Of a DNA stretch of 64,000 nt, positions 7,415-15,421 are shown in pieces. Each line of letters starts with the position of its first letter. The stretch's first letter is position 1. Source of the DNA: Prevotella sp. E13-27 (GTDB lineage: Bacteria > Bacteroidota > Bacteroidia > Bacteroidales > Bacteroidaceae). Location: positions 806,001 through 870,000 of the forward strand of contig NZ_JALPSC010000002.1 of the NCBI RefSeq assembly GCF_023217965.1, written 5' to 3'. The notes under the pieces were generated by a model that ran no database searches, had not been told where the DNA came from, and was given only the letters and a program-made list of their open reading frames with translations. The translations under genes and the position numbers were made by a program.

Positions 7415-8152
7415 ATGAAGAATATAGTTATAGCAGCAGGCTATGCCACACGTCTTGGAGAGCTGACGAAGAATTTTCCCAAGCCTCTGTTGAAAATTGG
7501 GTCGAATACCATCCTTGGACGAATGCTCGACGATATTGACAACATTGATGAGATAGACGAACATGTGATAATAACTAATCATAAGTTCGCTCCCATCTTT
7601 GACCAGTGGGCAAAAGAGACTCACTACAAGAAGCCAATAACCATCATTGACGATGGAACAGAGACCAACGAGACACGTCTTGGCGCTGTGTGCGACCTCC
7701 TGTTTGCTATGGAGAAGCTCAAGGTTGATGACGACATGCTTGTTGTGGCAGCTGACAACCTGCTGTTTTTCTCGTTTAAGGAGTTTGTTGACTTTGCCAA
7801 CGAGAAAGGCACATCATGCATCATGTGTCACGAACAGCCTTCAATAGAAAAACTGCAGAGGACTGGTGTTGTGGTGCTCGACGACAACATGAGAGTATTA
7901 AATATGGAAGAGAAACCACAAGAGCCGAAGAGCCATTGGGCCGTACCACCTTTTTATATATATAAGAAGAAAGACCTGGAACTGATACGTCACTCTGTTG
8001 AGAACGGCTGTGGTAAGGATGCGCCAGGCAACTTGGCTCACTATATGGTGGACAACACGGAGATGCATGCCTGGCAGATGACTGCAGGACGATTCGACAT
8101 AGGCAGTCTGGACACATATTACGAGGCTGTGGAGAAATACGGAAAGGAATAG
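7415..8152 (+). CDS. RmlA-like sugar-1-phosphate nucleotidyltransferase
   Basis: Single-domain NTP-transferase, 245 residues. The nucleotide-binding signature is present in variant form, A-A-G-Y-A-T-R-L-G-E-L-T (7-18) followed by F-P-K-P-L-L (20-25), with A-A-D-N for the metal-binding aspartate near 112 and a late M-E-E-K-P. Such enzymes join a sugar-1-phosphate to UTP, dTTP or CTP with release of pyrophosphate. Its place between a galacturonokinase-like gene and a UDP-glucuronate epimerase suggests UTP:GalA-1-phosphate (or uronic acid-1-phosphate) uridylyltransferase; this is inference, as specificity cannot be read from the sequence. Spacing to both neighbours is 24 and 42 bases. Confidence 0.75.
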   Translation: MKNIVIAAGYATRLGELTKNFPKPLLKIGSNTILGRMLDDIDNIDEIDEHVIITNHKFAPIFDQWAKETHYKKPITIIDDGTETNETRLGAVCDLLFAMEKLKVDDDMLVVAADNLLFFSFKEFVDFANEKGTSCIMCHEQPSIEKLQRTGVVVLDDNMRVLNMEEKPQEPKSHWAVPPFYIYKKKDLELIRHSVENGCGKDAPGNLAHYMVDNTEMHAWQMTAGRFDIGSLDTYYEAVEKYGKE

Positions 8153-8194
8153 ATTGAAAAGAATTACAGAAATATAAATTGTAGGAAAACAAAA

Positions 8195-9274
8195 ATGGAA
8201 AAGATTACATTAGACAACAAATGTATATTGGTCACAGGTTCAGCTGGATTCATAGGAAGTAATCTGGTAAAGCGACTCTTTCATGATGTGAAAGGGGCTA
8301 CCATCGTTGGAATAGACAATATGAACGACTATTACGATGTTACGCTGAAGGAAGCACGCCTGAAAGAATTAGAGCAACTGGTGCCAGAGGGTACGAAATA
8401 TGTATTCGTAAAGGGCGACATAGCCGATAAGACAACGATAGACGGCCTCTTTGCAGAATATAAGCCGGCTGTCGTGGTGAATCTCGCCGCTCAGGCAGGA
8501 GTGCGCTACTCAATAACAAATCCTGACGCATATATACAGTCAAACCTCATTGGATTTTACAACATCCTTGAAGCATGCAGACATTCCTACGACAATGGTC
8601 AGAGTGGGGTAGAGCATCTGGTTTATGCAAGCTCATCGAGCGTCTATGGTTCAAACAAGAAGGTGCCTTATTCTACTGACGACAAGGTGGACAACCCTGT
8701 GTCACTCTATGCTGCTACGAAGAAGAGCAATGAGCTGCTGGCACATTCATATTCCAAGCTCTACAATATACCTTCTACAGGACTGCGCTTCTTCACGGTC
8801 TATGGTCCTGCAGGACGTCCCGACATGGCGTATTTCGGATTCACAAACAAGCTGCTGAAAGGTGAGACAATCCAGATATTCAACTACGGAAACTGTAAGC
8901 GTGACTTCACTTACGTGGATGATATTGTCGAGGGTGTAGTGCGCATCATGCAAGGCGCTCCGTCGCGCAACATAGGAGAAGACGGACTACCTCTTCCTCC
9001 ATATGCAGTTTATAATATTGGCAATAGCAATCCAGAGAACCTGCTCGAATTTGTGAACATTCTTCAGCAGGAACTTATAAGGGCAGAAGTGCTTCCTGCC
9101 GACTATGACTTCGAGGCACACAAGCAACTGGTACCAATGCAGCCAGGCGACGTGCCCGTAACATTTGCTGACACATCGGCACTGGAACGTGACTACGGAT
9201 TCAAACCATCGACAACGCTTAGAGAAGGACTGAGAAATTTCGCAGAATGGTATAAGAAATACTATATGAATTAA
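8195..9274 (+). CDS. UDP-glucuronate 4-epimerase
   Basis: Extended short-chain dehydrogenase of 359 residues. The NAD-binding motif G-S-A-G-F-I-G (15-21) is followed by V-N-L-A-A-Q-A-G-V-R-Y-S, the catalytic S-S-S-V-Y-G and Y-A-A-T-K-K (YxxxK), and R-F-F-T-V-Y-G-P-A-G-R-P-D-M-A; the last motif and the overall length match UDP-glucuronate 4-epimerases rather than GalE. It interconverts UDP-GlcA and UDP-GalA in the cytosol. Last gene of the operon, followed within 35 bases by a strong terminator. Its product links galacturonate salvage to UDP-GlcA used for capsule or polysaccharide synthesis. Confidence 0.85.
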   Translation: MEKITLDNKCILVTGSAGFIGSNLVKRLFHDVKGATIVGIDNMNDYYDVTLKEARLKELEQLVPEGTKYVFVKGDIADKTTIDGLFAEYKPAVVVNLAAQAGVRYSITNPDAYIQSNLIGFYNILEACRHSYDNGQSGVEHLVYASSSSVYGSNKKVPYSTDDKVDNPVSLYAATKKSNELLAHSYSKLYNIPSTGLRFFTVYGPAGRPDMAYFGFTNKLLKGETIQIFNYGNCKRDFTYVDDIVEGVVRIMQGAPSRNIGEDGLPLPPYAVYNIGNSNPENLLEFVNILQQELIRAEVLPADYDFEAHKQLVPMQPGDVPVTFADTSALERDYGFKPSTTLREGLRNFAEWYKKYYMN

Positions 9275-9299
9275 TATCTATATTGTTAATATATAGATA
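9275..9299 (+). repeat. AT-rich stem-loop after the epimerase gene
   Basis: Perfect 9-base arms TATCTATAT and ATATAGATA around a 7-base loop, directly after the stop codon. It has no T tail and probably protects the 3' end or forms part of the double terminator. Confidence 0.35.
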
Positions 9300-9305
9300 A
9301 TTATA

Positions 9306-9351
9306 GTAACGACTGCGAAGTAAAACTTTAATCGCAGCCGTTACTTTTTTT
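9306..9351 (+). terminator. Rho-independent terminator of the galacturonate operon
   Basis: 13-base arms GTAACGACTGCGA and TCGCAGCCGTTAC pair with one mismatch around a 13-base loop and are followed by seven T residues. It separates the operon from the convergent uvrA gene. Confidence 0.85.
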
Positions 9352-9352
9352 A

Positions 9353-12181
9353 TTATGAGTTTAGTGCTGCTTTCAGGAATTTTCCTGTGATGCTCTGAGG
9401 GCAGTCGGCCACCTGTTCGGGAGTGCCGCAGACAACAAGTCCGCCTCCGCGATCACCACCTTCAGGACCTAAGTCGATAACCCAGTCGGCCTGTCGAATG
9501 ACATCGAGGTTATGCTCTATTATTATTATCGTGTGTCCACGCTCAATCAGGGCGTTGAACGACGACATAAGACGATGGATGTCGTGAAAATGAAGACCTG
9601 TTGTTGGCTCGTCGAAGATGAACATTGTTGGTTCCTGTCGCTCCTGACCAATGAAGTAAGCGAGTTTTACGCGCTGGTTCTCACCACCTGAAAGGGTAGA
9701 AGAGCTCTGACCAAGTTTTATGTAGCCAAGGCCAACATCGGCAAGTGGCTTTAGTCGAGAAACAATCTGTTTCTGGTTGTGATCGCCAAAGAATTTCAGA
9801 GCCTCATCAATAGTGAGGTTAAGCACATCGTCAATGTTCAGTCCCTCGAATCTCACGTCGAGTATGTCGTGCTTGAACCTGTGTCCGTGACATGCCTCAC
9901 ACTCAAGGACGATGTCGGCCATGAACTGCATCTCAACAGTAATAGTGCCTGCACCCTTGCACTCGTCACAACGGCCACCATCGGTATTGAACGAGAAGAA
10001 CTGTGGTGTGAAGCCCATCTGTTTGGCAAGTGGTTGGCTGGCATATAACTCACGAATGGCGTCGTATGCCTTGAGGTAAGTGGCAGGGTTAGAACGCGAC
10101 GATTTGCCAATAGGGTTCTGATCGACAAACTCTATGTGTTTAATAGAGCTGATGTCACCATCGAGACGGATAAATTCGCCTGGGGCATCACAGACTTCAC
10201 CCATGAGGCGTTTTAACGACGGATAGAGGATGCCTTTTATAAGCGACGACTTACCACTGCCCGACACACCTGTTACAACAGTCATCACGTTAAGCGGAAT
10301 CTGCACGTCGATGCCGCGAAGATTGTTCATGCGGGCACCTATAATGTCAACATGCTGATTCCATGGACGACGGGAAAATGGGGTGGGGAGAGTAAGCTTA
10401 TGAAGCAGATACTGAACTGTATAGCTCTTAGGATTCTGTTTCAAGGAATCATCGTTTATTTCATTTGGATTGCCAGTAAAGACAATCTCACCACCAAGGC
10501 GACCTGCATCGGGGCCTACATCAATGAGATAGTCGGCAGCACGTATCATCTCTTCGTCGTGCTCTACAACGACAACAGTATTGCCTAATGCCTGCAACTG
10601 GCGAAGCACGTGGATAAGTCTCTCGGTATCGCGAGAATGAAGTCCTATGGATGGCTCGTCGAGGATATATAGCGAGCCGACAAGACTGCTTCCAAGCGAT
10701 GTGCAGAGATTAATGCGCTGGCTCTCACCACCACTGAGCGTGTTTGATTGGCGGTTTAGTGTTAGATAGCCAAGACCAACGTCAACAAGGAATTGCAGAC
10801 GGGATGTTATCTCCCTGATAAGGCGCTTACCAACCTCGCTGTCATGCTCATTGAGTTCCAACTGTCGGAACCATTCTGCCAGTCGTGTAACAGGCATCTG
10901 AACAATATCGCTGATGCTTCTGCCCGCAATCTTAACATAATTGGCTTCAGGCTTCAGACGTGTGCCGTGACATTTCGGACAGACAGTCTTTCCACGATAG
11001 CGACTGAGCATGACACGATACTGAATCTTGTACTGGTTGTCCTTAACCATCTGGAAGAACGAGTCGATACAAGGTTTTTCCTCCAAGGACTTGTGGCTGT
11101 CGCTTGGAAGACCATGCCAAAGCTGGTCTTTCTGCTGCTGAGTAAGCGAATAATATGGCTCGAATATGGGGAAATCGTCGGCAGCAGCATTTCGGCAGAA
11201 CCAATTCTTCCACTCGGCCATCTTCTCTCCATGCCAGCATACCACACAGCCATCATATACTGACAAAGAAGTATTTGGAACAACAAGGTGTTCATCGATG
11301 CCTATAATACTGCCAAACCCCTGACACTCAGGGCAAGCCCCGATAGGGGAGTTGAAAGAGAAAAGTTGGTCGGTAGGCTCGTCGAATGCCATTCCGTCGG
11401 CCTCGAAACGCATTGAGAAGTCGTAGCTGATGTTTGAAGGAAGGAACATAAGACGAAGCTCGCCCTTTCCTTCATAGAATGCTGTCTCTGCAGAGTCAAC
11501 CAAACGGGAAATATTGTCGCTGGCATCATCTACAGACAATCGATCGACAACAATATAAATTGGTGAAGTGTTGTTTTCGTTGATGTTTTCGAGATAGTCA
11601 TCAATCCTAATAAAGTCATTGCCAGCAAAGATTCTTGAGAATCCCTGAAGTTGAATGGCTTTTAACTGTTGCTCGGCAGTTCTTCCTTCAGGAACAATAA
11701 GCGGAGCCATTACGGCAAACTTAGTGCCTTTGGAGAACTCTAACATCTTTGCAACGACATCGTCAGTAGAATGCTTCTTTACTTCTTCACCGCTTATTGG
11801 TGAATAGGTGTGGCCTATGCGTGCAAAGAGAAGACGCAGATATTCATATATCTCAGTAGAAGTGCCTACTGTGCTTCGAGGATTGCGAGATATTACCTTC
11901 TGCTCGATGGCAATTGCTGGCGGAATGCCACGAATGAAGTCGCATTCAGGCTTGTTCATACGACCAAGGAACTGGCGGGCATAGCTGGAGAGACTTTCCA
12001 CGTAACGGCGCTGTCCTTCAGCATAGAGCGTGTCGAAGGCGAGTGACGATTTGCCACTTCCTGATACACCCGCTATTACCACAAGTTTGTTACGCGGAAT
12101 GCTCACGTCAACATTTTTCAGATTGTTGACGCGAGCTCCCTTTATCTTTATTATACCGTTATCCTTGTCGCTTGCTTTCAT
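9353..12181 (-). CDS. uvrA: UvrA-family excinuclease ATPase (probable second paralogue)
   Basis: DNA-damage recognition ATPase of nucleotide excision repair, 942 residues. Two ABC modules are complete: Walker [10 protein letters not shown] at 38-46 and again in the second half, ABC signatures L-S-G-G-E-S-Q-R and L-S-G-G-E-N-Q-R, and D-E-P boxes. The C-terminal zinc finger is intact (C-D-E-C ... C-E-A-C). In the first half only one CxxC (C-P-E-C) is seen; the preceding pair is replaced by F-E-A-D-G-M-A-F. The mid-region [15 protein letters not shown] also differs from classic UvrA. This suggests the shorter second UvrA found in many Bacteroidota. Starts three bases after the lipoprotein gene. 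Confidence 0.9.
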   Translation of the reverse strand: MKASDKDNGIIKIKGARVNNLKNVDVSIPRNKLVVIAGVSGSGKSSLAFDTLYAEGQRRYVESLSSYARQFLGRMNKPECDFIRGIPPAIAIEQKVISRNPRSTVGTSTEIYEYLRLLFARIGHTYSPISGEEVKKHSTDDVVAKMLEFSKGTKFAVMAPLIVPEGRTAEQQLKAIQLQGFSRIFAGNDFIRIDDYLENINENNTSPIYIVVDRLSVDDASDNISRLVDSAETAFYEGKGELRLMFLPSNISYDFSMRFEADGMAFDEPTDQLFSFNSPIGACPECQGFGSIIGIDEHLVVPNTSLSVYDGCVVCWHGEKMAEWKNWFCRNAAADDFPIFEPYYSLTQQQKDQLWHGLPSDSHKSLEEKPCIDSFFQMVKDNQYKIQYRVMLSRYRGKTVCPKCHGTRLKPEANYVKIAGRSISDIVQMPVTRLAEWFRQLELNEHDSEVGKRLIREITSRLQFLVDVGLGYLTLNRQSNTLSGGESQRINLCTSLGSSLVGSLYILDEPSIGLHSRDTERLIHVLRQLQALGNTVVVVEHDEEMIRAADYLIDVGPDAGRLGGEIVFTGNPNEINDDSLKQNPKSYTVQYLLHKLTLPTPFSRRPWNQHVDIIGARMNNLRGIDVQIPLNVMTVVTGVSGSGKSSLIKGILYPSLKRLMGEVCDAPGEFIRLDGDISSIKHIEFVDQNPIGKSSRSNPATYLKAYDAIRELYASQPLAKQMGFTPQFFSFNTDGGRCDECKGAGTITVEMQFMADIVLECEACHGHRFKHDILDVRFEGLNIDDVLNLTIDEALKFFGDHNQKQIVSRLKPLADVGLGYIKLGQSSSTLSGGENQRVKLAYFIGQERQEPTMFIFDEPTTGLHFHDIHRLMSSFNALIERGHTIIIIEHNLDVIRQADWVIDLGPEGGDRGGGLVVCGTPEQVADCPQSITGKFLKAALNS

Positions 12182-12184
12182 GGT

Positions 12185-12544
12185 CTATTTGAATGATACG
12201 ATGTGTTGCATTGACTCGTCAATATAGAACGTCTTGCTAAGCGTGTCGCCCTTGTAAGCATAGTGCATCCTTATGAAATAGAGCATTCTGCCTGATTGCT
12301 TAACGGAATAGTCAATATCATTCTTGAACAATTCGTCAGTTTTGCTCTGCATCGCATTGACGATAGAATCATTAATGTTTTTCGTAGAGTCGAGCTTGTT
12401 GAATTCTATCACGTCAATTTGTGTTGGGTCAACAGCATAATCTGTTATGAACTGCTCTACAAGTTGCTCAGCGTCGCTCTGCTGGCCACAAGAAGACAAC
12501 AACGCAAACGAAGCGCAAACTAGGAAGAAATGCTTTATATTCAT
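12185..12544 (-). CDS. Small lipoprotein of unknown function
   Basis: A 119-residue secreted lipoprotein: positively charged start, hydrophobic stretch and lipobox L-L-S-S-C with the lipidated Cys at 19. The mature part is hydrophilic, with an acidic helical half and a C-terminal half that reads like beta strands ([20 protein letters not shown]). Family not recognised. It sits between aminoacyl-histidine dipeptidase and uvrA on the same strand and is separated from uvrA by three bases, so it is in the same transcript; no functional link is evident. Confidence 0.75.
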   Translation of the reverse strand: MNIKHFFLVCASFALLSSCGQQSDAEQLVEQFITDYAVDPTQIDVIEFNKLDSTKNINDSIVNAMQSKTDELFKNDIDYSVKQSGRMLYFIRMHYAYKGDTLSKTFYIDESMQHIVSFK

Positions 12545-12612
12545 AATGATATCAAATGCATTAATTATTTGGGTATTTAATAGCCACTATTTTCATTACA
12601 TATTATATAGGA

Positions 12613-14064
12613 TTAGATGCGCTTCAGGACAAGCAACAGATGATCCCATACCATCTGGACTGTAGGAATGAGCAATCGCTCGTCAGGAGTATGGACATAG
12701 CGGAGTGTAGGTCCGAAGCTTACCATATCGAGATTTGGATAGCGCTCAGAGAACAAACCGCACTCAAGACCAGCATGAATACCTCTTACAACAGGCTCCT
12801 TTCCGAACAGGTCAACGTATGACTGACGAACAATCTCAGTGAGTTTGCTGTCTGGACGCATCTTCCATGCTGGATAGCCATCGCTGCTCCAGGCTTTGGC
12901 TCCTGCGAGCTCGAAAGTTGCAACGATAGTGGCACACATATTGTCAAGGTTCGACATCACATTGCTTCGCTGAGAAGAAAGGATATTTATCACAGTCTCT
13001 TCAGTATGTACACTTGCAATGTTGGATGATGTCTCAACCATACCACCAAGTGCTTCATCTTGACAGATGGCATAAATGCCGTTGTCAACTGCCTGTAAGG
13101 CTCTGATAAAATTCTTTGCGACTGTGTCTTCGATAACAGGCTCAGCATCAGTAGATTCCATATTCCACACCATCTGAGTGTCAGTAACATGGAATTCATC
13201 TTCAACCTCTGAGTTGAACACATTCCAATCTACCATTACATTTTCTTTCAGTTCGAATGGAACGGCAATAACAAAAGACCCGTCACGAGGAATGGCATTA
13301 TGAAGTTTACCAGAATGGAACTGTGCCAGACGAATGCCTTCGTACTTATTGATCATCTTATACAGGAAACGTCCAAGAATCTTTATTGCATTAGCACGTT
13401 TCTTGTTGATATCATCGCCTGAATGTCCGCCTACAAGTCCCTTCAGCTGACCACGCATGAAGAAAAGAGTGGGAGAGGGCGCTTCGCGATTGAAAGTGAA
13501 CGTGGCTGTAGTGTTACGTCCACCAGCACATGAAACGAATACTTCACCTTCATCCTCAGAGTCAAGGTTTATAAGATAGTCGCCAGTCATGAAACCAGGC
13601 TTCATTCCTTCAGCTCCACTGAGTCCTGTCTCCTCATCGCGAGTGAAAACACACTCAAGAGGTCCATGCTCAATATCGTTGCTCTCAAGGATAGCAAGCT
13701 CTATAGCGCATCCGATGCCATCGTCAGCTCCCAGCGTAGTGCCTTCAGCAGTAAGCCATTCGCCATCGATATAAGTCTTAATAGGATCATTGTCGAAGTC
13801 GAAATCAACATCAACGAGCTTATCGCATACCATATCCATATGGCTCTGGAGAATAACTGTCTTACGTCCTTCCATGCCTTTCGTTGCTGGCTTACGAATA
13901 ATGACATTTCCTGTCTCATCAACCTTAGTATCGAGGCCGTGGCTTTCACCCCAAGACTTCAAATACTCAATCATTTTCTCTTCACGTTTTGATGAACGTG
14001 GTATTGCGTTAATCTTTGCAAACTGTTCAAATACCACAGCGGGTTTTAACTCACTTTTATTCAT
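12613..14064 (-). CDS. pepD: Aminoacyl-histidine dipeptidase (M20C)
   Basis: Cytosolic zinc dipeptidase of the M20C family, 483 residues, cleaving Xaa-His dipeptides such as carnosine. Metal-binding motifs are visible: Q-S-H-M-D-M-V (first His and Asp), T-L-G-A-D-D-G-I-G (bridging Asp), and T-R-D-E-E-T-G-L-S-G (Glu pair), with G-L-V-G-G-H-S-G-D-D-I in the lid domain. Length matches E. coli PepD (485). A -7 element overlapping the divergent promoter of the next gene (14118-14125) probably drives it. First gene of a minus-strand run with the lipoprotein and uvrA. Confidence 0.9.
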   Translation of the reverse strand: MNKSELKPAVVFEQFAKINAIPRSSKREEKMIEYLKSWGESHGLDTKVDETGNVIIRKPATKGMEGRKTVILQSHMDMVCDKLVDVDFDFDNDPIKTYIDGEWLTAEGTTLGADDGIGCAIELAILESNDIEHGPLECVFTRDEETGLSGAEGMKPGFMTGDYLINLDSEDEGEVFVSCAGGRNTTATFTFNREAPSPTLFFMRGQLKGLVGGHSGDDINKKRANAIKILGRFLYKMINKYEGIRLAQFHSGKLHNAIPRDGSFVIAVPFELKENVMVDWNVFNSEVEDEFHVTDTQMVWNMESTDAEPVIEDTVAKNFIRALQAVDNGIYAICQDEALGGMVETSSNIASVHTEETVINILSSQRSNVMSNLDNMCATIVATFELAGAKAWSSDGYPAWKMRPDSKLTEIVRQSYVDLFGKEPVVRGIHAGLECGLFSERYPNLDMVSFGPTLRYVHTPDERLLIPTVQMVWDHLLLVLKRI

Positions 14065-14104
14065 TATTAATCCTTTTTATTATTACTATTCTAAATTAAT
14101 TGAT

Positions 14105-14125
14105 TAACTTTGCACCGCAAAATTA
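14105..14125. promoter_or_regulatory. Overlapping divergent promoters of pepD and the small membrane protein
   Basis: TAACTTTG on the plus strand (14105-14112) and TAATTTTG on the minus strand (14118-14125). The -7 elements are only five bases apart and point away from each other, so the two promoters must compete. Confidence 0.5.
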
Positions 14126-14131
14126 GCAAAA

Positions 14132-14329
14132 ATGATTGAAACTCTTATATTAACCACGTTAATAATTGCTATAGCAATGGCATTTTTATGTGTCAAAGTG
14201 CTTTTAAAGAAAAACGGAACATTTTCTTCTCAGCATATTCATGACTCAGAAGCTATGCGTGAACGCGGTATTCATTGTGTGATGGACCAAGACAAGGAAG
14301 CTCGTCAGAAAAAGCCATTATTACGATAG
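14132..14329 (+). CDS. Small membrane-anchored protein conserved in Bacteroidales
   Basis: A 65-residue protein with one N-terminal membrane helix (residues about 4-26) and a short hydrophilic tail containing K-N-G-T-F-S-S-Q-H-I-H-D-S-E-A-M-R-E-R-G and C-V-M-D-Q-D-K-E-A. The tail, with the pattern K-N-G-x-F, S-x-A-M-R-x-R-G and C-x-x-x-Q-D-x-E-A, is one I recognise from other Bacteroidales small membrane proteins. Function is unknown. It begins 20 bases after a -7 element and shares its promoter region with pepD. Confidence 0.75.
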   Translation: MIETLILTTLIIAIAMAFLCVKVLLKKNGTFSSQHIHDSEAMRERGIHCVMDQDKEARQKKPLLR

Positions 14330-14429
14330 GGGAGTGCTCAATCCAAATAACAACCAATAACTAAGATGTTAAATCAACAATATCTATTAAACATTACACA
14401 TTAAAGAAACAATATACATTATTATATAT

Positions 14430-15056
14430 ATGAAGAAACTATTTTTACTCGCAACAACATTTGCTATCGTTCTGACAGCATGTAACAATCAAAGTCCAAA
14501 AATTGACGAGAATCCAGCTTCAAGTGCTTCTTCCGAGGCTCAGACAGATTTGCGTATTGCATACGTTGAAGTTGACTCAATCATGACACAGTTTGAGTAT
14601 GCTAAGGAAAAAAGCAAAGAACTCGAAAAGAAGAGCCTTAACGCACGTAATACACTTACCCAGAAAGGTAATCAGTTTCAGGCTGCAGCCAACAATTTCC
14701 AGCAGAAACTACAGAATAATGGCTTTACAAGTCGTGAACAGGCTGAATCTGCACAGGCTGCACTCCAGCGTCAACAGAACGACTTGGCTGCTCTTCAGGC
14801 ACGTCTTGAGAACGAACTCGCTAACGAACAGCAAAAATTTCTTCAGTCATTACAGGACAGCCTGAATAATTTCCTTGAAGTATATAATAAGGAAAAGAAA
14901 TATGACATGATTATTAATAAGAGTGCAATCTTGTATGCAGGCAAAAAGTTTGATATAACTCAGGATGTTATCAATGGTCTTAACAAACGCTACAAGAAAA
15001 CATCAAATAAAACTGAAGGAACAAAGAAATCAGACGAAAAGAAATCTGAGAAATAA
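14430..15056 (+). CDS. OmpH/Skp-like lipoprotein
   Basis: A 208-residue lipoprotein (lipobox V-L-T-A-C, Cys at 18) whose mature part resembles the periplasmic chaperone Skp/OmpH. After a short linker, the segment R-I-A-Y-V-E-V-D-S-I starts the beta strand typical of Skp. A long helical hairpin follows (about 55-150, rich in Gln, Ala, Leu), and then Y-D-M-I-I-N-K-S-A-I-L-Y-A near 160 returns to the body domain. The C-terminus is a Lys/Glu/Ser tail. Likely assists outer-membrane protein folding from the membrane face. Classic Skp is soluble, so the lipid anchor is the notable difference. Confidence 0.8.
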   Translation: MKKLFLLATTFAIVLTACNNQSPKIDENPASSASSEAQTDLRIAYVEVDSIMTQFEYAKEKSKELEKKSLNARNTLTQKGNQFQAAANNFQQKLQNNGFTSREQAESAQAALQRQQNDLAALQARLENELANEQQKFLQSLQDSLNNFLEVYNKEKKYDMIINKSAILYAGKKFDITQDVINGLNKRYKKTSNKTEGTKKSDEKKSEK

Positions 15057-15064
15057 TCTTTCTG

Positions 15065-15110
15065 AGTAAATTTATTATAAAGTAATTTTATTAGAAGTAA
15101 ATTTATTAGA
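15065..15110. repeat. Three tandem AT-rich 15-16 base repeats
   Basis: Copies start at 15065, 15081 and 15096 and share the form AGTAAATTTATTA plus two or three bases, the middle copy with one difference. They begin just after the stop codon of the Skp-like gene. No function is known. Confidence 0.5.
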
Positions 15111-15133
15111 AACACATATTTATTAATTCAATA

Positions 15134-15176
15134 AATAATTGGAACCGATATAAGGATAGAAGAGGTTCCAATTATT
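15134..15176 (+). terminator. Perfect 13-base stem-loop after the Skp-like gene
   Basis: AATAATTGGAACC pairs perfectly with GGTTCCAATTATT around a 17-base loop. There is no run of T afterwards (CTTATACAAAATC follows), so it may be a weak terminator or a processing/stability hairpin. It lies 78 bases after the stop codon. Confidence 0.45.
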
Positions 15177-15332
15177 CTTATACAAAATCTATTTATCATA
15201 ATGGTGATTCTAGAAATAACTTGGCGTTTAATAATAACTATGTAATAACACTAGAAAATGTATCAAATAAAATGATTTAAATCAAATAATCTAACAAAAA
15301 GTAAGTAAAAACCTATTTTTAGTGATAAAATG

Positions 15333-15363
15333 TTTGTTATTTGTAAATTTTGATATACCTTTG
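15333..15363 (+). promoter_or_regulatory. Promoter of gdhA
   Basis: TTTG at 15333-15336, a 19-base spacer and TACCTTTG at 15356-15363: a full match to the Bacteroidota consensus, as expected for a highly expressed gene. Confidence 0.7.
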
Positions 15364-15421
15364 CAACAGGAAACAAAAACCTATTATCAATAGTTTAGTT
15401 TAATTTAAAAGTAAAAAGATT

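Larger units (their letters stand above)
15057..15421. other. Gene-free stretch before gdhA
   Basis: 365 bases without a convincing gene. It holds three tandem AT-rich repeats (15065-15110), a perfect 13-base stem-loop (15134-15176), about 150 bases of AT-rich sequence with no seen feature, and the gdhA promoter (15333-15363). The 5' leader of gdhA would be about 50 bases. Confidence 0.6.
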
